A stretch of 64,000 nucleotides of DNA from Ascaris suum (taxonomy: Eukaryota > Nematoda > Chromadorea > Rhabditida > Ascarididae). Made by a program: the position numbers and the translations under genes. The DNA lies in NCBI GenBank assembly GCA_013433145.1, contig CM024176.1, positions 3,840,849 through 3,904,848 of the forward strand. Reading direction: 5' to 3'. The notes below the pieces were generated by a model that was not told the DNA's origin, searched no databases, and was given only the letters and a program-made list of their open reading frames with translations. Below, piece after piece: positions 15,501-27,700 of the stretch (position 1 is its first letter; every line of letters starts with the position of its first letter).

Positions 15501-18500
15501 TAATCACTTAATTAAGGCAAATAATGATGATTTACAAAGCAATAGATTGGTTTCCATCGGGAGCATTTTTTCATATTATAGATTAATGATTATTTAAATT
15601 TATACGGAGACATTTTTTTCTCGTAGCCATTTTCATATACTTTCGGAATACATTTTGTAAGAGTTCATTGTGTGGCAAAAAACAGTGGATCTGTCTAAAA
15701 TATAGCCCTCGATTTGACTGTGAATATGACAGAGTTCATAGGTCATATTTGACAACTTCATATTTTATGTTAATATTCACGGGAATCGTTTTGCTTACCC
15801 ATTTGTTAACAGCACCTAAACGTGCATGGCATTTCTCCAAACTAATGATTAATTTACTATTTCAGCGAGACTTTTGCTGTTTATCATAAATTAAAGTGGT
15901 GTTTTATGGGACGAGGAATTTCTTTTACGAATTTATTTTAGCCTTCACTTGCCATGGTCAATTTATGGGCTTCCTTCTTTGGACTTAGTCACATTCCAGT
16001 TTTTTGATCTCCTTTCCTTTATCAGCATTTATATCAACACACAACAACTCAGATGAGGTGATGAGTTTTGAATAAGGTTTTGAAGTTGGTAAATGTTTCG
16101 ATGGGGTATAGAATTATGTGTGCTTTTGTAATAGGCGGCTAATTAAGTTGGTAGATGACTGTTGTGTTTGTAGGTAAAGCCGGAACCATTCCAACCGAAG
16201 AGTGGGGTAAAAATTGCCGTCACTGAAGCCGAGGCAAAGGAGCAAGACGAACTCAACGAAGGCTGGTTTTTATACTGTATTACACTCAGGTGTTGTGTTA
16301 GAAAGACCGACAACAAAACGCTAGATGCATAACACTTTTTTAACGTTTAGAATAGCTATTTCGTTGTGTTTATTTCTGGAGATTTTTCGAACCGCAAGTT
16401 AATAACCAACGGTTCTCGAAGATTTTGAGGGGAATGTTGGTGAGGGGTTGTGCGATTGTGTTTCTATGCGTTTGTTTGAGTTTGAGCTTGCTCCTCGCAT
16501 TCATGGGATGTTAAATGCGAGAAGATGTGGATCGATTCAAAAGGTGAGACGGGGAGGGTATGCTCTCGTTAAATAAAGAGTACGCGAGCACCATGCTGAA
16601 TTTGGTGGGGGATGTTGGATGGATGATAATCTATTTGATGAATTTGCCGTTAGATATCCTCTTTGTCCGAAAGTGATTGATCTCTCCAAAGCTCCATGTG
16701 ATCCCCGTTCTCTTCTTTTGGTTTAGCATGCTTGTTGGAACTGAAAGGCATGGGCGTTTTTTCTGTCCATGAACAAATATTATTTGTTTAGAAGATGCGG
16801 ACACGCAGATCTCAGCGCTGAAGATCAAGCTGGCGAAGTTGAATACGAAGGCACTGCAGAGGTTGACGCCAATCGATTTTGAAAAAGACGACGACAGTAA
16901 TCATCATATGGAATTCATCACCGCTGCATCCAACCTTCGCGCAGAGAACTATGACATCCAACCTGCAGACCGCATGAAGGTAAGATTCGTCAATTATAAG
17001 TTAGGGTAATGTGCGGTATGTGATCTGCCGTGTGATTTTGAATGGCAGCTATTTTCTCCGAAGACGGTGCAGCAGCAGTTGTATTAATCGCTTTTTGTTT
17101 TGACGATGAAGAAAACATCATCCCGTGGATTCGAATGATCTCATCTGGTGACATGTTTTCACTTATGATCAAACAAAGGTTGTCTTTTAAGTTTAAGCCG
17201 GACTAAAGTTGACTTTGTTATGGAACGTCAGCCATTCATATATACTGGTTGATTTAATTTATACAGGAACCTGTCACTTTATTTGGTGTGAAGATCATAG
17301 TGCCACTTTGCTTAACTTTGTGCTAAAACTTGCGCTTGAGAAGACGAAAGTAAAATAGGTCCTAAAAATTCGAAAATACCTGTGGAAGCAGGCGCTTTTA
17401 TTTTGGTTCACTATCCTTCGTCTCCTCTTTGTTTTTTGCCAAGAAGCTGTTATCAGATAATGCCGAGGTCATTTTTGTAGACAAAACAAATCGCCGGCCG
17501 CATCATCCCGGCAATAGCAACAACGACAGCTACAGTTGCTGGGCTTGTGTGTGTGGAGCTGCATAAGATAATCGGAGACGGAAGTGAGCAGCTTAAAGTA
17601 CCACTCGATCGATTCAAGAATGGCTTTCTCAATATGGCACTTCCATTCTTTGCTTTTTCCGATCCTATCGCTGCGGCTAAAAAGAAGGTGAGTGAGGACT
17701 TGCTGGAAATCTCGTCTGCTGGATTTTGTGAAGCCAATGATAGGACTAAATTTAGCAGTTGAGGCTTGTTTTGAATAATGCCTCGTTGGCTTTGTGGTTT
17801 AAACTTATTGCAACTATTTGCACAACAAAAATTGTGCATTGGACACTGGGGAGCAGGGCGCTGGAAAGAGAGAAATGATAGGTTGGTTATCGGGGAAGAA
17901 AGGAGATGAAGAGAGGAAGGAGGAGGAGGAATGCAGCATTGAACGATTTTTTTGCAGACCGCGTTAAGACGTGAGGCAGCAACACGTTTCGAGGGTAACT
18001 ACCAATAATAGTACCGTCTCCTAAACAAGCATAATTACCACATCTTTTGGGAATACTGATGCTATGGAGAGCCTCTCATCTTCTTCCCCTCCCTTCCCCC
18101 ACCCCCCCCCCCCTCACACACACACCACGCCATTGTTAGTACTGACATAGAAAACCGTCACTTTGTATCATCGTAAAAAATAAGGTATTGTTAGTGATAG
18201 TGCGATGATGATGTGCCGCCGCACGTAGAAGTGTGGCGATTGAACTTTGGAATTGAGGGAATATGAGTAATTTGGATTATGAGAGCGGAATTATGACACG
18301 AATTTTTGTTTATTAGCATCTATCAAGCGCATAGTGGGCATTATCTTGTTTATTCGGTGTGAATCTTTCATCTTTTTCTGTTGCATTCGCTCTCTTTTAT
18401 TGTTGGATGCAAACATTCCTATTGGTTTGTCTTTGTTTGGCTTATTAAAGTTGATGCTGATGTTGAATCGATGTTTTGTATTGAAGACTTCTTCTGAAAG

Positions 18501-20691
18501 TAGAGAACGACCTTGGAAAGTGTGAAAATACTTTCAAGGAATTATGAGTAAAGTAATTGAGCAGCAAGGTTGATAGAAGCTTTTTTTCGATATATTTGAG
18601 TGATTTCTTTTTAATTTTCAGTTTTCCTTGAGGAAACTTTCTAATTTTTAATGTCGAGTGTATTATGTTATGTGTTAAAACTAAGTCAGATTTCGCACAA
18701 CTTCGTTGAGTTACTTCAGCCTTCTGTCTTCATTTGCCTTGTGCCTCATGTCATTCAGGTGTTGAAGTCCTTTGTTTGTAGTATCACGATCAAACGTTCA
18801 CGTTATGGGATCGACTCGAAATCCAGGGACCCAAGTCTCTCAAGGAACTTATTGACTGGATTCAGGTCAGTTGATCGTGCAAATTCTTTATGTTTCTTGT
18901 TGTCTTTAGTGATCTTTGTTCACAGTTTTGATTGACGACAGAATTTGGAAAGGTTTCTTCAAGCATTTTTGTAATTCCGCTTTATTACTGTCTGAAGCGG
19001 CAATTGCATCAGGGAGATGACATCTCATCCTCGTTGGCTCAGAGCATCTAGTTCAACAGAGAGCATTCGGGCACCATACTTCCTTGTTAGAAACGCTTTT
19101 GAATACAAGTTTTGGAAACTTCACCTCGTAGTTTTGGAAAGAAAAGGCGCAGGCTGCTTTTTGAGGAAGTACGGCAGTTCGCTTGTTGCCAAGATCCTCT
19201 GTTATAAAGAAATGTTTGCATTTTCAGGAACAGTCTAAACTGGAAGTATCGATGCTTTCATCAGGAGTTTCTCTCATTTACAGCTTTTTCATGAGTAGTG
19301 CCAAGCGAGCAGAACGAATGAACCAGGAGTAAGTCTGTTGTCATCGTGCTATTTTTGTGATCAGAGCATTACCTTAGGGGAAATGAAAAAAAGGTTGGCA
19401 GAGGACAGGGGACGGGTTTGCTACCCTTGTATTAAGGACTGTGGAAAGTTGCTTTCAAGTGGTTGAAAAAAAATATCATATTTATGGTTTTTAAAGTTTT
19501 GGGCTTCTTACGTGTCGCGGGTGCACTCGTATTGTGCATAGGCTGCAGATTTATGTCTTTCTACTGTTCAGACGTGGTTACTAGCACTTAATGAACCTGA
19601 AGCACTTAACGGGTTGCTTAAACTGGCTTTTCTGTTTTTGACCTACAGAATTCTTTATACCAAACCGTAGTTATTTGGAAAGTGACTCCCATTCCACCAG
19701 GAAGTTCCATTTGCGGGGCTGATTTTGGTCTTAAAGGAGGAGTCGGCTATGATGATATCGTTTTTGGGCTTGTAACACAGTTGCGTTCCTTTTTAAAGCT
19801 TTTTTTTAGATGCTTTCATGCAGAATGAAGGGGTCTTAGCCGATCATCGAGTTATCGTTTACGCCATGTGCAAATTTTTTAGCCAGAAACAGTCCGGGAA
19901 CTGCAGTTAGGATTGTTTTGAGGTTTGGTATAATGAATCCAATATTACGGAGTTCCCCCTTTGGGCTCGAACGTCAAAAATACTCAGATAGCGGAGATGA
20001 GATAAATTTGGTCGAGACGTAAAGAAAAATGGCCTTAGAATTATGAAGCAACTTTCATCGGAAGGTTGTTTACGGCTCATGGTGAATTTTTACAGCTATA
20101 ACTGGATGTAAAGTATCATTGTTTAAGGCTTTGCTCTAGCTTTGAATTGCTTTGAGCCCATTGGGCCCGTCGCTGATATCCAATATGCGGTAGGTAAAAT
20201 GTCGAATATAAGAGGAGTGACAGTTTTAGATGAACTGGAAAGCCCAATAGAGTTCAGTGAATGGCTTTGAAGTTGTACCTGCGGGGTCTTGCCTCTCCGA
20301 GGCGGTAGGCGCAAACATGGGGAACCGCGCGTCCCCTATATATAGTATAGAGGACGTGTGGTTCTCAATCTCCCCGTGTGTGAAGAGAAGTTACACAAGT
20401 CTTCAAACAACTTTCATTGGACCCGGTTGCAACATTTCTTCCCCTTGCTCGCTTTGCTTGTGCTGCTACTGATTTATTTACACCCACCTCTGTTCAGCTT
20501 AAATATCTCACAAAATAGCTTCATGTTTTTTTCGATCGAACCTATGAGTTGCTTGCAGTGTGAGGACAGTTGTGGAAGAGGTTTCGCGGCGGAGGACGCC
20601 CGCATATGCTCGATCTCTAGTTCTTGAGGTGATGGCAACAGACAGCAGTGATGAAGATGTTGAGATACCTTATATCAAGTATAACTTCTGA
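512..20691 (+). CDS. uba-1: Ubiquitin-activating enzyme E1 (UBA1), 23 exons
   Basis: E1 enzyme: it adenylates ubiquitin with ATP, holds it as a thioester and passes it to E2 enzymes. Exons: 512-613, 1754-1896, 2892-3060, 4134-4268, 5660-5833, 6270-6423, 7211-7428, 8274-8384, 8975-9160, 9965-10055, 10530-10681, 11191-11356, 12172-12286, 12981-13179, 14143-14235, 14672-14800, 15341-15445, 16174-16261, 16792-16979, 17481-17687, 18782-18865, 19228-19328, 20559-20691. Phases join to 3243 nt, 1080 aa, normal for UBA1. Seen: basic KKRAR near residue 21 (possible nuclear signal); LYSRQI then inactive adenylation fold (about 77-240); first catalytic-cysteine half-domain (from about 242, HIDRETGD); active adenylation domain with VVGAGAIGCE (491-500) and TDMD/SNLNRQ; catalytic Cys652 in PICTLKNFP; ubiquitin-fold domain from about 970 to the end. 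The ATG is the first after the acceptor at 496. Weak points: 5' edge of exon 2 and the exon 18/19 junction. Intron 13 uses a GC donor. Confidence 0.95.
4751..4866. repeat. G-rich tract facing C-rich tract in uba-1 intron 4
   Basis: A nearly pure G run broken by single A residues (about 4755-4775) is followed some 60 bases later by a C/T tract (about 4838-4862). Parts are reverse complements, including ATGGGG against CCCCAT. Together they form an imperfect inverted repeat that could fold in RNA or DNA. It lies between exons 4 and 5 of uba-1. Confidence 0.45.
12287..12980 (+). other. GC-AG intron 13 of uba-1
   Basis: Exon 13 codes for ...LTESYG and must end after base 12286 to stay in frame with exon 14 (SSADPPEKD). 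The next bases are GCAAGC, so the donor is GC rather than GT. The acceptor is a normal TTTCCAG ending at 12980. No GT nearby gives an open join. Confidence 0.7.
18102..18126. repeat. C homopolymer plus CA repeat in uba-1 intron 20
   Basis: About twelve C in a row are followed by TCACACACACACC. This is simple low-complexity sequence in the intron between exons 20 and 21, likely length-polymorphic and hard to sequence. Confidence 0.8.
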
Positions 20692-20782
20692 AAGTCGTCG
20701 AAGATCCTGAGCCCACGTTCTCCTCCGCCACATGTTTCAATCGGTGTCACGTTGACTGGTGGAATTCCACTGATCTTGGTGT

Positions 20783-20788
20783 TTTATT
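20783..20788 (-). terminator. Candidate poly(A) signal for the minus-strand gene
   Basis: TTTATT on the plus strand reads AATAAA on the minus strand, about 110 bases past the minus-strand stop at 20899. It falls inside the uba-1 3' UTR, so the two 3' ends would interlock. Confidence 0.35.
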
Positions 20789-20850
20789 TGTTTTGCAGAT
20801 GCGATATCGGACTCAAGTTTCAGTGCTCTGCTCGTTCGTTGTTTTCCATT

Positions 20851-20856
20851 AATAAA
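20851..20856 (+). terminator. Poly(A) signal of uba-1
   Basis: AATAAA lies 160 bases after the uba-1 stop codon, a normal 3'-UTR length in nematodes. It is only about 45 bases from the stop codon of the minus-strand exons at 20899-21319, so the two transcripts would converge and overlap. Confidence 0.65.
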
Positions 20857-20898
20857 CTGTGTTTTAAAGACAAAGACACGCTTGAAGTTTCCGCCGTG

Positions 20899-21319
20899 TC
20901 AGATGCCCGGCTGATACGTGCACTGCGCCTGCAACACTAGTGTCAGCGCTGTAAGGAGGCAGAAAGAGGTGGTCGATACGAATAAGAGGCAAGAGCGCAA
21001 TAGTGCGCAATAATTGCTTGATATAGGACAAGTTGGGACAAAATACCGAGAGGGGGAACTCGTGGTCTGGCTGCCTAAGGGGGTGGGGAAAGTCCTCATC
21101 CATTTTTTAGGACAGAAGTTCAGGGTTTTTCAAAACTGCCAGAAGTACTAATCGTCGAGACATAAAACGATCCAGTTACTCACCAACTAAGATGATGCGG
21201 TTATCTTCTTGTAATAGAGGTGTGATTTTCAGTGTCTTAGAGCGAGGGAAACTGCATAAACCGTCTCTTTCAGATGTGAACGATCCCTTGATCGTCTGAA
21301 TAACTGCATCAGAGATTTC
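20899..21319 (-). CDS. Last two exons of an unrecognised minus-strand gene
   Basis: Exon 21184-21319 has a canonical ATTTCAG acceptor and a GTGAGT donor, and is open for 45 codons (starts EISDAVIQTIKGS, ends DNRIILV). It joins in phase to 20899-20948, which has a pyrimidine-rich TTACAG acceptor and ends TYQPGI then TGA. I do not recognise the protein. The sequence is mixed polar and hydrophobic with one short hydrophobic stretch across the junction. Upstream exons should lie at higher coordinates, but none could be joined with confidence. Convergent with uba-1. Both splice sites of the larger exon are good, but an accidental open segment is possible. Confidence 0.4.
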
Positions 21320-22343
21320 CTGAAATGTATCTTGGTGTTGTTTCGCATTGATGCTGGTGAGAAGTACAAAATAAAAAACAGCGAACGACGATGCATAGGA
21401 GAAACTCAGTAAGCATACATATTTTGTGGCAGGATAAGTATGCTGCAGGGATCGGGAGGGCGGAGTAAGCATGATGCATGGAGTCATGGGCTAGCCGGGA
21501 TAGCGATTTGTTAGGAGGATAGTCGGCAGAATAGGGAGGCATCTGTTGCAGGAAACTCGAAACAGCTGACAACAGCTAAGTGTAACGGACGGGTAAGCAA
21601 TAAAGGGCAAGGCACATCAGCCACATGAACTCTTCGTGTCATCAAATTTTTTGTGTTTATCGACTCGATTTCATCCGCATGGTGGATGAGTCGTCGGCAC
21701 ACCTCCACTGATTTCGTCTCGTCCACATGGGTTCATTCGTTCTCATCTAGCCTTGTGAAGCAGTGAGGTGGGAACGGAAACTGAACGTTATTGCTAATTT
21801 TGTCCTCTTAGTACGAAAATTTTTAAGTGGATTTCACCTTAGGAATGATAGAGGCGGACGACTGCGGGGACGGGGTAGCTAGCTGCAAAAACGACGGAAC
21901 AACGTTGGCGCGTTTTGCCATTCCTCAAGGAAATCGTCATATCGCATAGTTGTATATTCATATCAATTTTTGGGCGTTATTACCTCTGTCGATGTATTTA
22001 TAGTGGCCCAGTAAGCGAAACGAACATTCAGAGAAATATAAATTGTTGAGAATGTTGGGATTCTGCCTTTAACGTTTCTTATATTCAAATCTGACAAAAC
22101 CACACAAACTGCACGTCGAAAGGTCATTGCAGACTTTGAGAGATGTCCACAATAATAGCACTACGAAATACCATTTTTGGCACAATTCGAGTTCAGCATT
22201 TACAGTGTTTTCCCGATATTGGCAGCGTTACACGTTCCCATCGTTTTGCAAATTCAACTATGTTATTGGACCCTCACGAACTTGGAAAGTCCGGAAAAAA
22301 TGTTCCGTTACGAATGCATCGCTCTTCATTCATTTCTTTTTTT

Positions 22344-22410
22344 CTTATTTATTATTTATTAATTTATTAATTTATTTGTTTATTTGCTTGGTTATTTATT
22401 TATTTGTTTG
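22344..22410. repeat. TTTATT/TTTG low-complexity tract
   Basis: About 67 bases of TTTATT, TTAATT and TTTG units. On the minus strand this is an A-rich tail placed at the 3' end of the retrotransposon fragment, which suggests it is part of that insertion. Confidence 0.75.
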
Positions 22411-23480
22411 TTCATTCACTTAGTTATTTGATTTCAATTTTCTAGGAACACAACATATGTAAAGCATGTGAAAAGAGAATCAGAGAAGATCAACCAACAC
22501 AGAATCAGCGTGGCGAAAAAAACAACAGAATGAAAAAAAAGTACGGTGCCGCCCATAAAGCGACACCAAGATGAGCTAGCAAAGAGCAAAGATCACATGA
22601 GGGGGCCAGCAATAGTTTGAGCATTGAAACAACTTAACAGTTGACATTGTCGGTGTGTCAAAAATATTATCAAAATGGGTTCCACGTTACACAGTATGGG
22701 AATGGAGATTGTGCAATACGTTTTTGGCGATGTAAAGTCTAGGAGTAAGCTGATATTCTGACTTATGACGACTACATCTGAAGCATGCTCAAGTCAATAT
22801 CGAGAGGAATTTTAGAGCGGATTCACATCCTTTTTCGTAACAAAGAATTAGCAGGAATCAAAGAATGCAGTATTCAAGAGATTTTAGGTCAAAGATTGCC
22901 AGCTTGGCAACGTAGTGTGATTGATATGGATCTCACGAAACCTTGAAAAAAGAGCGAACGGATGCCATTAACTAATACGGTGTCTGAAGTGTTTTAGGGA
23001 TGAGCGTACGAGAGTGAAATAATCACGAACAAATAAGCTCTTTGCAGTGAAGATCTGCCAGTAGCATTCCACAGATCTATGTTGCAAAGCATGAAGAATG
23101 AACGCATTTAGCAATGTTTGAGGTCATCCTCATGGTAACGAAACAATGCGAGCATCAACGAAGGCCAGGATCAGTTACGATTTCGAGGTCGCGAATGCGA
23201 CCATCTAGGATTACATGACATTTTTCTCGTGAAACACTTAGTTGTTACAACTTTTAGCAATCAGTGATGGAATTCATAGGTAGTATCATGGCGTGGACCA
23301 TAAACTATGAGGCATCTGCACAGGGCATGATCTGTTTTATTTGTTATTGAAGGAATCGTCGACGTATACGCGGAACAAAATGACACCTAAGATAGTTGCT
23401 TGGGGGTTGCCGTTCAATGAAGGATGTGTGGTCGCCTGACTACATCAACTACGCATAGAGGAATACTCTTTAAGATTTCT
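22344..23480 (-). mobile_element. Degenerate non-LTR retrotransposon fragment
   Basis: Read on the minus strand, about 23430-23340 gives a string resembling the reverse-transcriptase turn PQGS.LGPLLF..Y..D, here NPQATILGVILFRVYVDD. Further on is a block like KCHVILDGRIRDLEIVTDPG, which matches the region after the RT palm in CR1/jockey/RTE-type elements. Frameshifts and stops break the frame many times and the catalytic YADD is not intact (VYGPR at its place), so it is dead. The low end of the fragment is bordered at 22344-22410 by TTTATT repeats, A-rich on the minus strand, as in the 3' tail of such elements. The 5' part is missing. Clade not resolvable by eye. Confidence 0.6.
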
Positions 23481-24484
23481 GCACAGATTTGGAGTAAAGA
23501 TGAGGAAAAGCCGAAATACTTAATGACGTCTGGAATCTTGTATTACGCCCAACGAAAAGAGATATTACTGTAATTTCGTGCTTTATCATCGGGTATGGAC
23601 TGTGACACATAACAAATAAATATGTTGTAATAGAACTTTCTTCACTAGGTCTCACATTTTTATAACTTCAATAGCTAGCGAACATCTCTAGCAAAAGAGG
23701 TGGGGAGATGGGAAATACAAGAGGGAAAGGAGGCTTCCCATGAAGTGAGTAGGCGGAAACGTTTCACTTTTCCAGGTCTCATGATGCAGTTTGCAATAAA
23801 ACCAGTAATCGAAGTTGCTTTTCATAGATTTCAAATATTTATTATCTTCATGGCTTTGTGATGTAAAATAGTCTATGCTAGATGGGATGGCACTGCATGG
23901 GGTATTTGCTGATTTAGTGAAGTATGCGTCAAACATTTTTGGTCTCAACGCATCCTTTGAAGAGGCCCTTCAGGAAGAAGACGACCACTCGACGATCATT
24001 GCTTTCGTTAATTGTTTTCCGTCTATTCGGATATCCTCCTCTTTGCAGACGCGCTGTCTGTTTTCATTGCTGTCGTGTAAAGCTTTGCTCAGTACGTCCT
24101 TGTGTTTTGTTGTTACTGCTGCGGTCTGTCATGTTCAGTCATTACATGATTCTAGTTTCAGTTTCTGATACTAATTGAGAGAGAGGGACTTATCAAAAAG
24201 CTATTAAAATGTTTTGAGTCATTAAAAATAGGTGCTTTATTTTTTCCATGAGACCCATAGTTTAAAGAAGAAATCGGCCTTATTCATTTAAGCTCGTGGA
24301 TTGTTGGGAAGAGAAGGGGGGAGAGGTCGGTTATCATAAGCGTTACGTGCTCCTTTCCTCTAAAAATGTATCTTTTTCATGTGAAAGGGCTAAAAATTCA
24401 TATCTGCACTAAACTTTTTGCATTTATTGGTTAACTTTCGCTTCTTCCGCTTGTCTCTCTATTTCTCTCATTTTATGACTGCAG
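23481..24484. other. Intergenic stretch, nothing certain
   Basis: No gene I can support. A plus-strand open segment from about 23870 (MLDGMALHGVFADLV...) follows an AATAG acceptor-like site, but I cannot place it in a product or join it to another exon with confidence. Confidence 0.3.
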
Positions 24485-24721
24485 AAGCAATCGGCAATTG
24501 CAGAAAACACCTTTCCTCTCATCAATCCCGTTGAGCAGTTAAGACTAATGACTCCTGCTTCGTACCCCGATAACTCGCACCGGAGTGCACTTCACTCCCT
24601 TTTTTCATGTAGAGAGCCACTGGCCCCCTCCTCTCCGCATTTAAGACCGATGGACACAAACCAGGGAAGTTGTTCGGGCGCAAAACCGATGATGGAAATC
24701 ATCACTGACGGAAGTATCTAG
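24485..24721 (+). other. Candidate terminal exon, product unknown
   Basis: After an acceptor-like ATGACTGCAG, 78 codons stay open in phase 0 and end at TAG (starts KQSAIAENTFPLI, ends MMEIITDGSI). The composition is richer in G and C than its surroundings and the peptide is Ser/Pro-rich, as in a disordered tail. The opposite strand is also partly open, no upstream exon could be joined securely, and I recognise no family. Confidence 0.2.
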
Positions 24722-27700
24722 CCCCCAGCCACCTCACTTTCCTTTTTCCGCTCTCATTTAAAAGTACTTAACAGTCAATTGAGCGCGCTAAATTATTAGC
24801 GAACGCTGTCGTGGGTGTTTTCGCTTATCTGCTGATAACGGCAATTGGTGTCTTCGTCTAAGGACATGTTCCAACACGCACCACTCAATCAGTCTCTCCC
24901 CTACCACTTCATTCCGTTGCAAAAGTATCCCATTGCGTTATATCAGTTTTTGTTTGTGATGATCTGTCTGTTTATAGAGTGCAATTGTTTATATAAATAT
25001 ATGCACACTATGATTATGTTCATACGTTTATCTGCTGAAACTCGTTTATGAATTTTGGGCGGTGCGATTTGGAGGAAACGGCGTGAGTATTACTTTATTC
25101 ATGAGCTGGTTCGATTTTTATAGGCCGCGTTCTAAACCACGGTCTTTCTTCCGGATCTTTCACCGTATCCCCACACGTCCTCTTTCAAGGATGCGATGAA
25201 ATTCTTTGCAGATTACAGGGAAAATAAATAAGGTTCCGCGGAGATCCGTTAAGCGATTTCCATGCAATCGTCGTAGATGAGCTGCGTAGTTTAAAAACGA
25301 GAAGAAAAATGAATCCTGTTTCTGTTCAACTTGCCGCACATATGGCGACGACCACAGAGATCTCCACCTAGAGGATCCCTGTGCTGGTGCGTTCCATGTG
25401 AACGCTTACCTCGGTACTTCTTGCTTCGTTCTGGTGACGTTTTCTTCCTTGAATATTTCACCTTTTTTTTCCAAGTGTTCTGGGAAATTTAACTATTTCA
25501 AAAGTTTTTATATGGTTTTTATGATATTTCTGCAAACTTCCGTCCTGTTTCTGTGGCTTAACGATTGGATGATTTCTCGAAGATATTCTTCTACATCCTG
25601 TGCTTGTCTCTCTGAAGTTTAAATCCGGAAATCACTGAAGCTATAGTTATGCAATTAGACGGTCATAGCATGTGTCACAGACGTATATCTCCTATACCAT
25701 TCCCCAGTTTGGTCAATCAATTTCAAGGGCAATTACACACATTTGAAGGCTCCAAAAGAATTCACTCATTTCGCAATCGGTTGGTTTTTTTACGCTGGTC
25801 GATGATCGCGTTTACCTGACCAACTATTCCCATAAGTTATCAGCAAAATTTAAAATGTGCGTAAAATACTCTATCGGTATTTTAAGTGATTTTTCCATTC
25901 ACACAACATTGCCGCGGAAGTTCCGTCTTTCCGCAACCCCTCCAGTGCAAAATGAAAATCTCACTGGTTGCAGAATGCATGGAATTTTCTGGTGTCTTCA
26001 AATTCTCGCAATTTTTTTCTGAGTTTACGAGTCAACTAAGGTATCACACAAAGGGCTATCACATGGTGCACATTCAATGTGATATGTGGAGAGGACCTGC
26101 GATATTGGAAGGGAATGAGGTAAGGAGGACCTCGTCGAGAAGCAGTTGGTTTTAGGAAGTCTGATACCACACGTTGGTACTACTATTCGCAGAGTAGCAG
26201 CACTAGTAATAGTGCAACATCTGTAGTTATGTCGATTACCAGCGATGCCGATAATAATAGTAAAGACACCCATATGAAAGCATTCCCATAGACGTTTAGT
26301 GGCTCTCATAGTACCTCAACCGTAAGAGTTTTAGCGCCTATGATGATAAACTACAACAGTATGAATCGCACTAACATTTAAGTAATAACAAAGAGTATAC
26401 TAAAAAAAACGCACAAAACTGCAGCTTTCGTCCAGTTTCATTACCCTTGATTTTTTTCCCAAACCAGAAGATTGCCACCAAGATTTTCGTTCGTTCGCCG
26501 GTCTGTGTTTTTTCAGCTAGAAGTTGAGGTTTTTTCTGCTACACATGGTCTTCATGAACTTGGCGTTGGTAATCGATTGTAATTCCACTGGGTGCTGCAG
26601 TGTTTCACTGCTCCTTAGAAGTCGTCGAAAATTTCAAATTCTATTTTCCTCACTTTGCAGCACACATGTACTGAGTACTATCGCAAAGCTTTCATCACCT
26701 ATTGCTGGACCATTGTGGAACAGTGACTCACGCATGATCTCCTTATTTAGTGGCTGACATCGGATTGTTAGAAAATGTCCAGAAATGCTTCGTCTAGATT
26801 GCTAAATATCTTTAACCTGAAATCAATGAAATATCGCAAGCTCACATTTGTTATAAATTGTGCATCCTGCTATTGCGGCTTCTGTTATAAAATTGGAAGG
26901 CGGATTTTTGACATCCCGTTTTCAGAAATTTTTCAGTTCACCCCTCCTTGAAGTCAAAGTGGACGTCAGTTACAACTCGCCAAAAGATGTTGCAGTACAA
27001 ACAATTTGGTTTCCAGTTTCACGTTATGCGAGTTTGAAATCCTCTCTGTGTCGATAAAATTAAAGCATTCATTCCTCCAGCTTTTAAGCTGCGGCTGAGT
27101 CGTTCCGATCTACGCACCACTGCTGCTCTTATATTGTGAATGCCTATCCACCTGAACTGCGGCATTGCGAATGTCTTGCTCCTTCTTGCTGTTCATGCTT
27201 ACAAACTTTCGTATGTTTTCCCTCTTCGGCATACTAAAACAAATAAATAAAGTCTATATGTCGACCCCTTACCTGATATGTTTCCGCATTTGTTTGCTGA
27301 AGCAAGAGATCAATACAAAGCAGCGCTCTATAAATAACAGTTGATATGATCATTTGATTTCTTGTCCGCCAGATAATAGAAACAACAGAGGTGAATAAAT
27401 GGACAGTTGGGAAATCGGTGGATGTGATTCATACAACCATGACGCAATCTTTCAGTTATGTGATGAAGTGTTTTACGGTCGGCTTTTTGTGAGTGCTTAT
27501 CAATTTGCTGTCAATTGCCAGTGGAATTATCGCTTTTCGTTCTTTAACGATCATGGATTACACTTTAAATTCTTATACTGCCCGTCGTTTGCGACGATAA
27601 GAAATTTCGGATTCGTTTTCAGTCGATTAAAAGTGTTTTCCAGATTTTTCCAGCTTCTATCAGTATAGAGCAGCGTTCACATCTCTTTTTTTCTCGCGTG

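Noticed and set aside
21511..21726. Minus-strand frame (VDETKSVEVCRRLIHHADEI...) considered as an upstream exon of the gene ending at 20899
   Set aside because: An in-frame stop lies just upstream with no acceptor in between except weak ones, and the link to the exon at 21184-21319 could not be made in phase.
22127..22423. Three overlapping plus-strand open frames of 61-98 codons
   Set aside because: They run into the TTTATT low-complexity tract, have no donor site or recognisable domain, and all three frames being open argues against any one being real.
25410..25620. Minus-strand segments with coding-like composition and a GTAAGC donor near 25410
   Set aside because: Two in-frame stops separate the segments with too little room for an intron, so no exon model holds.
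27187..27325. Short minus-strand segments with good acceptors and donors (for example YAEEGKHTKV, CIDLLLQQTNAETYQ)
   Set aside because: Phases could be joined in several mutually exclusive ways and no family emerged; in AT-rich DNA such segments arise by chance.
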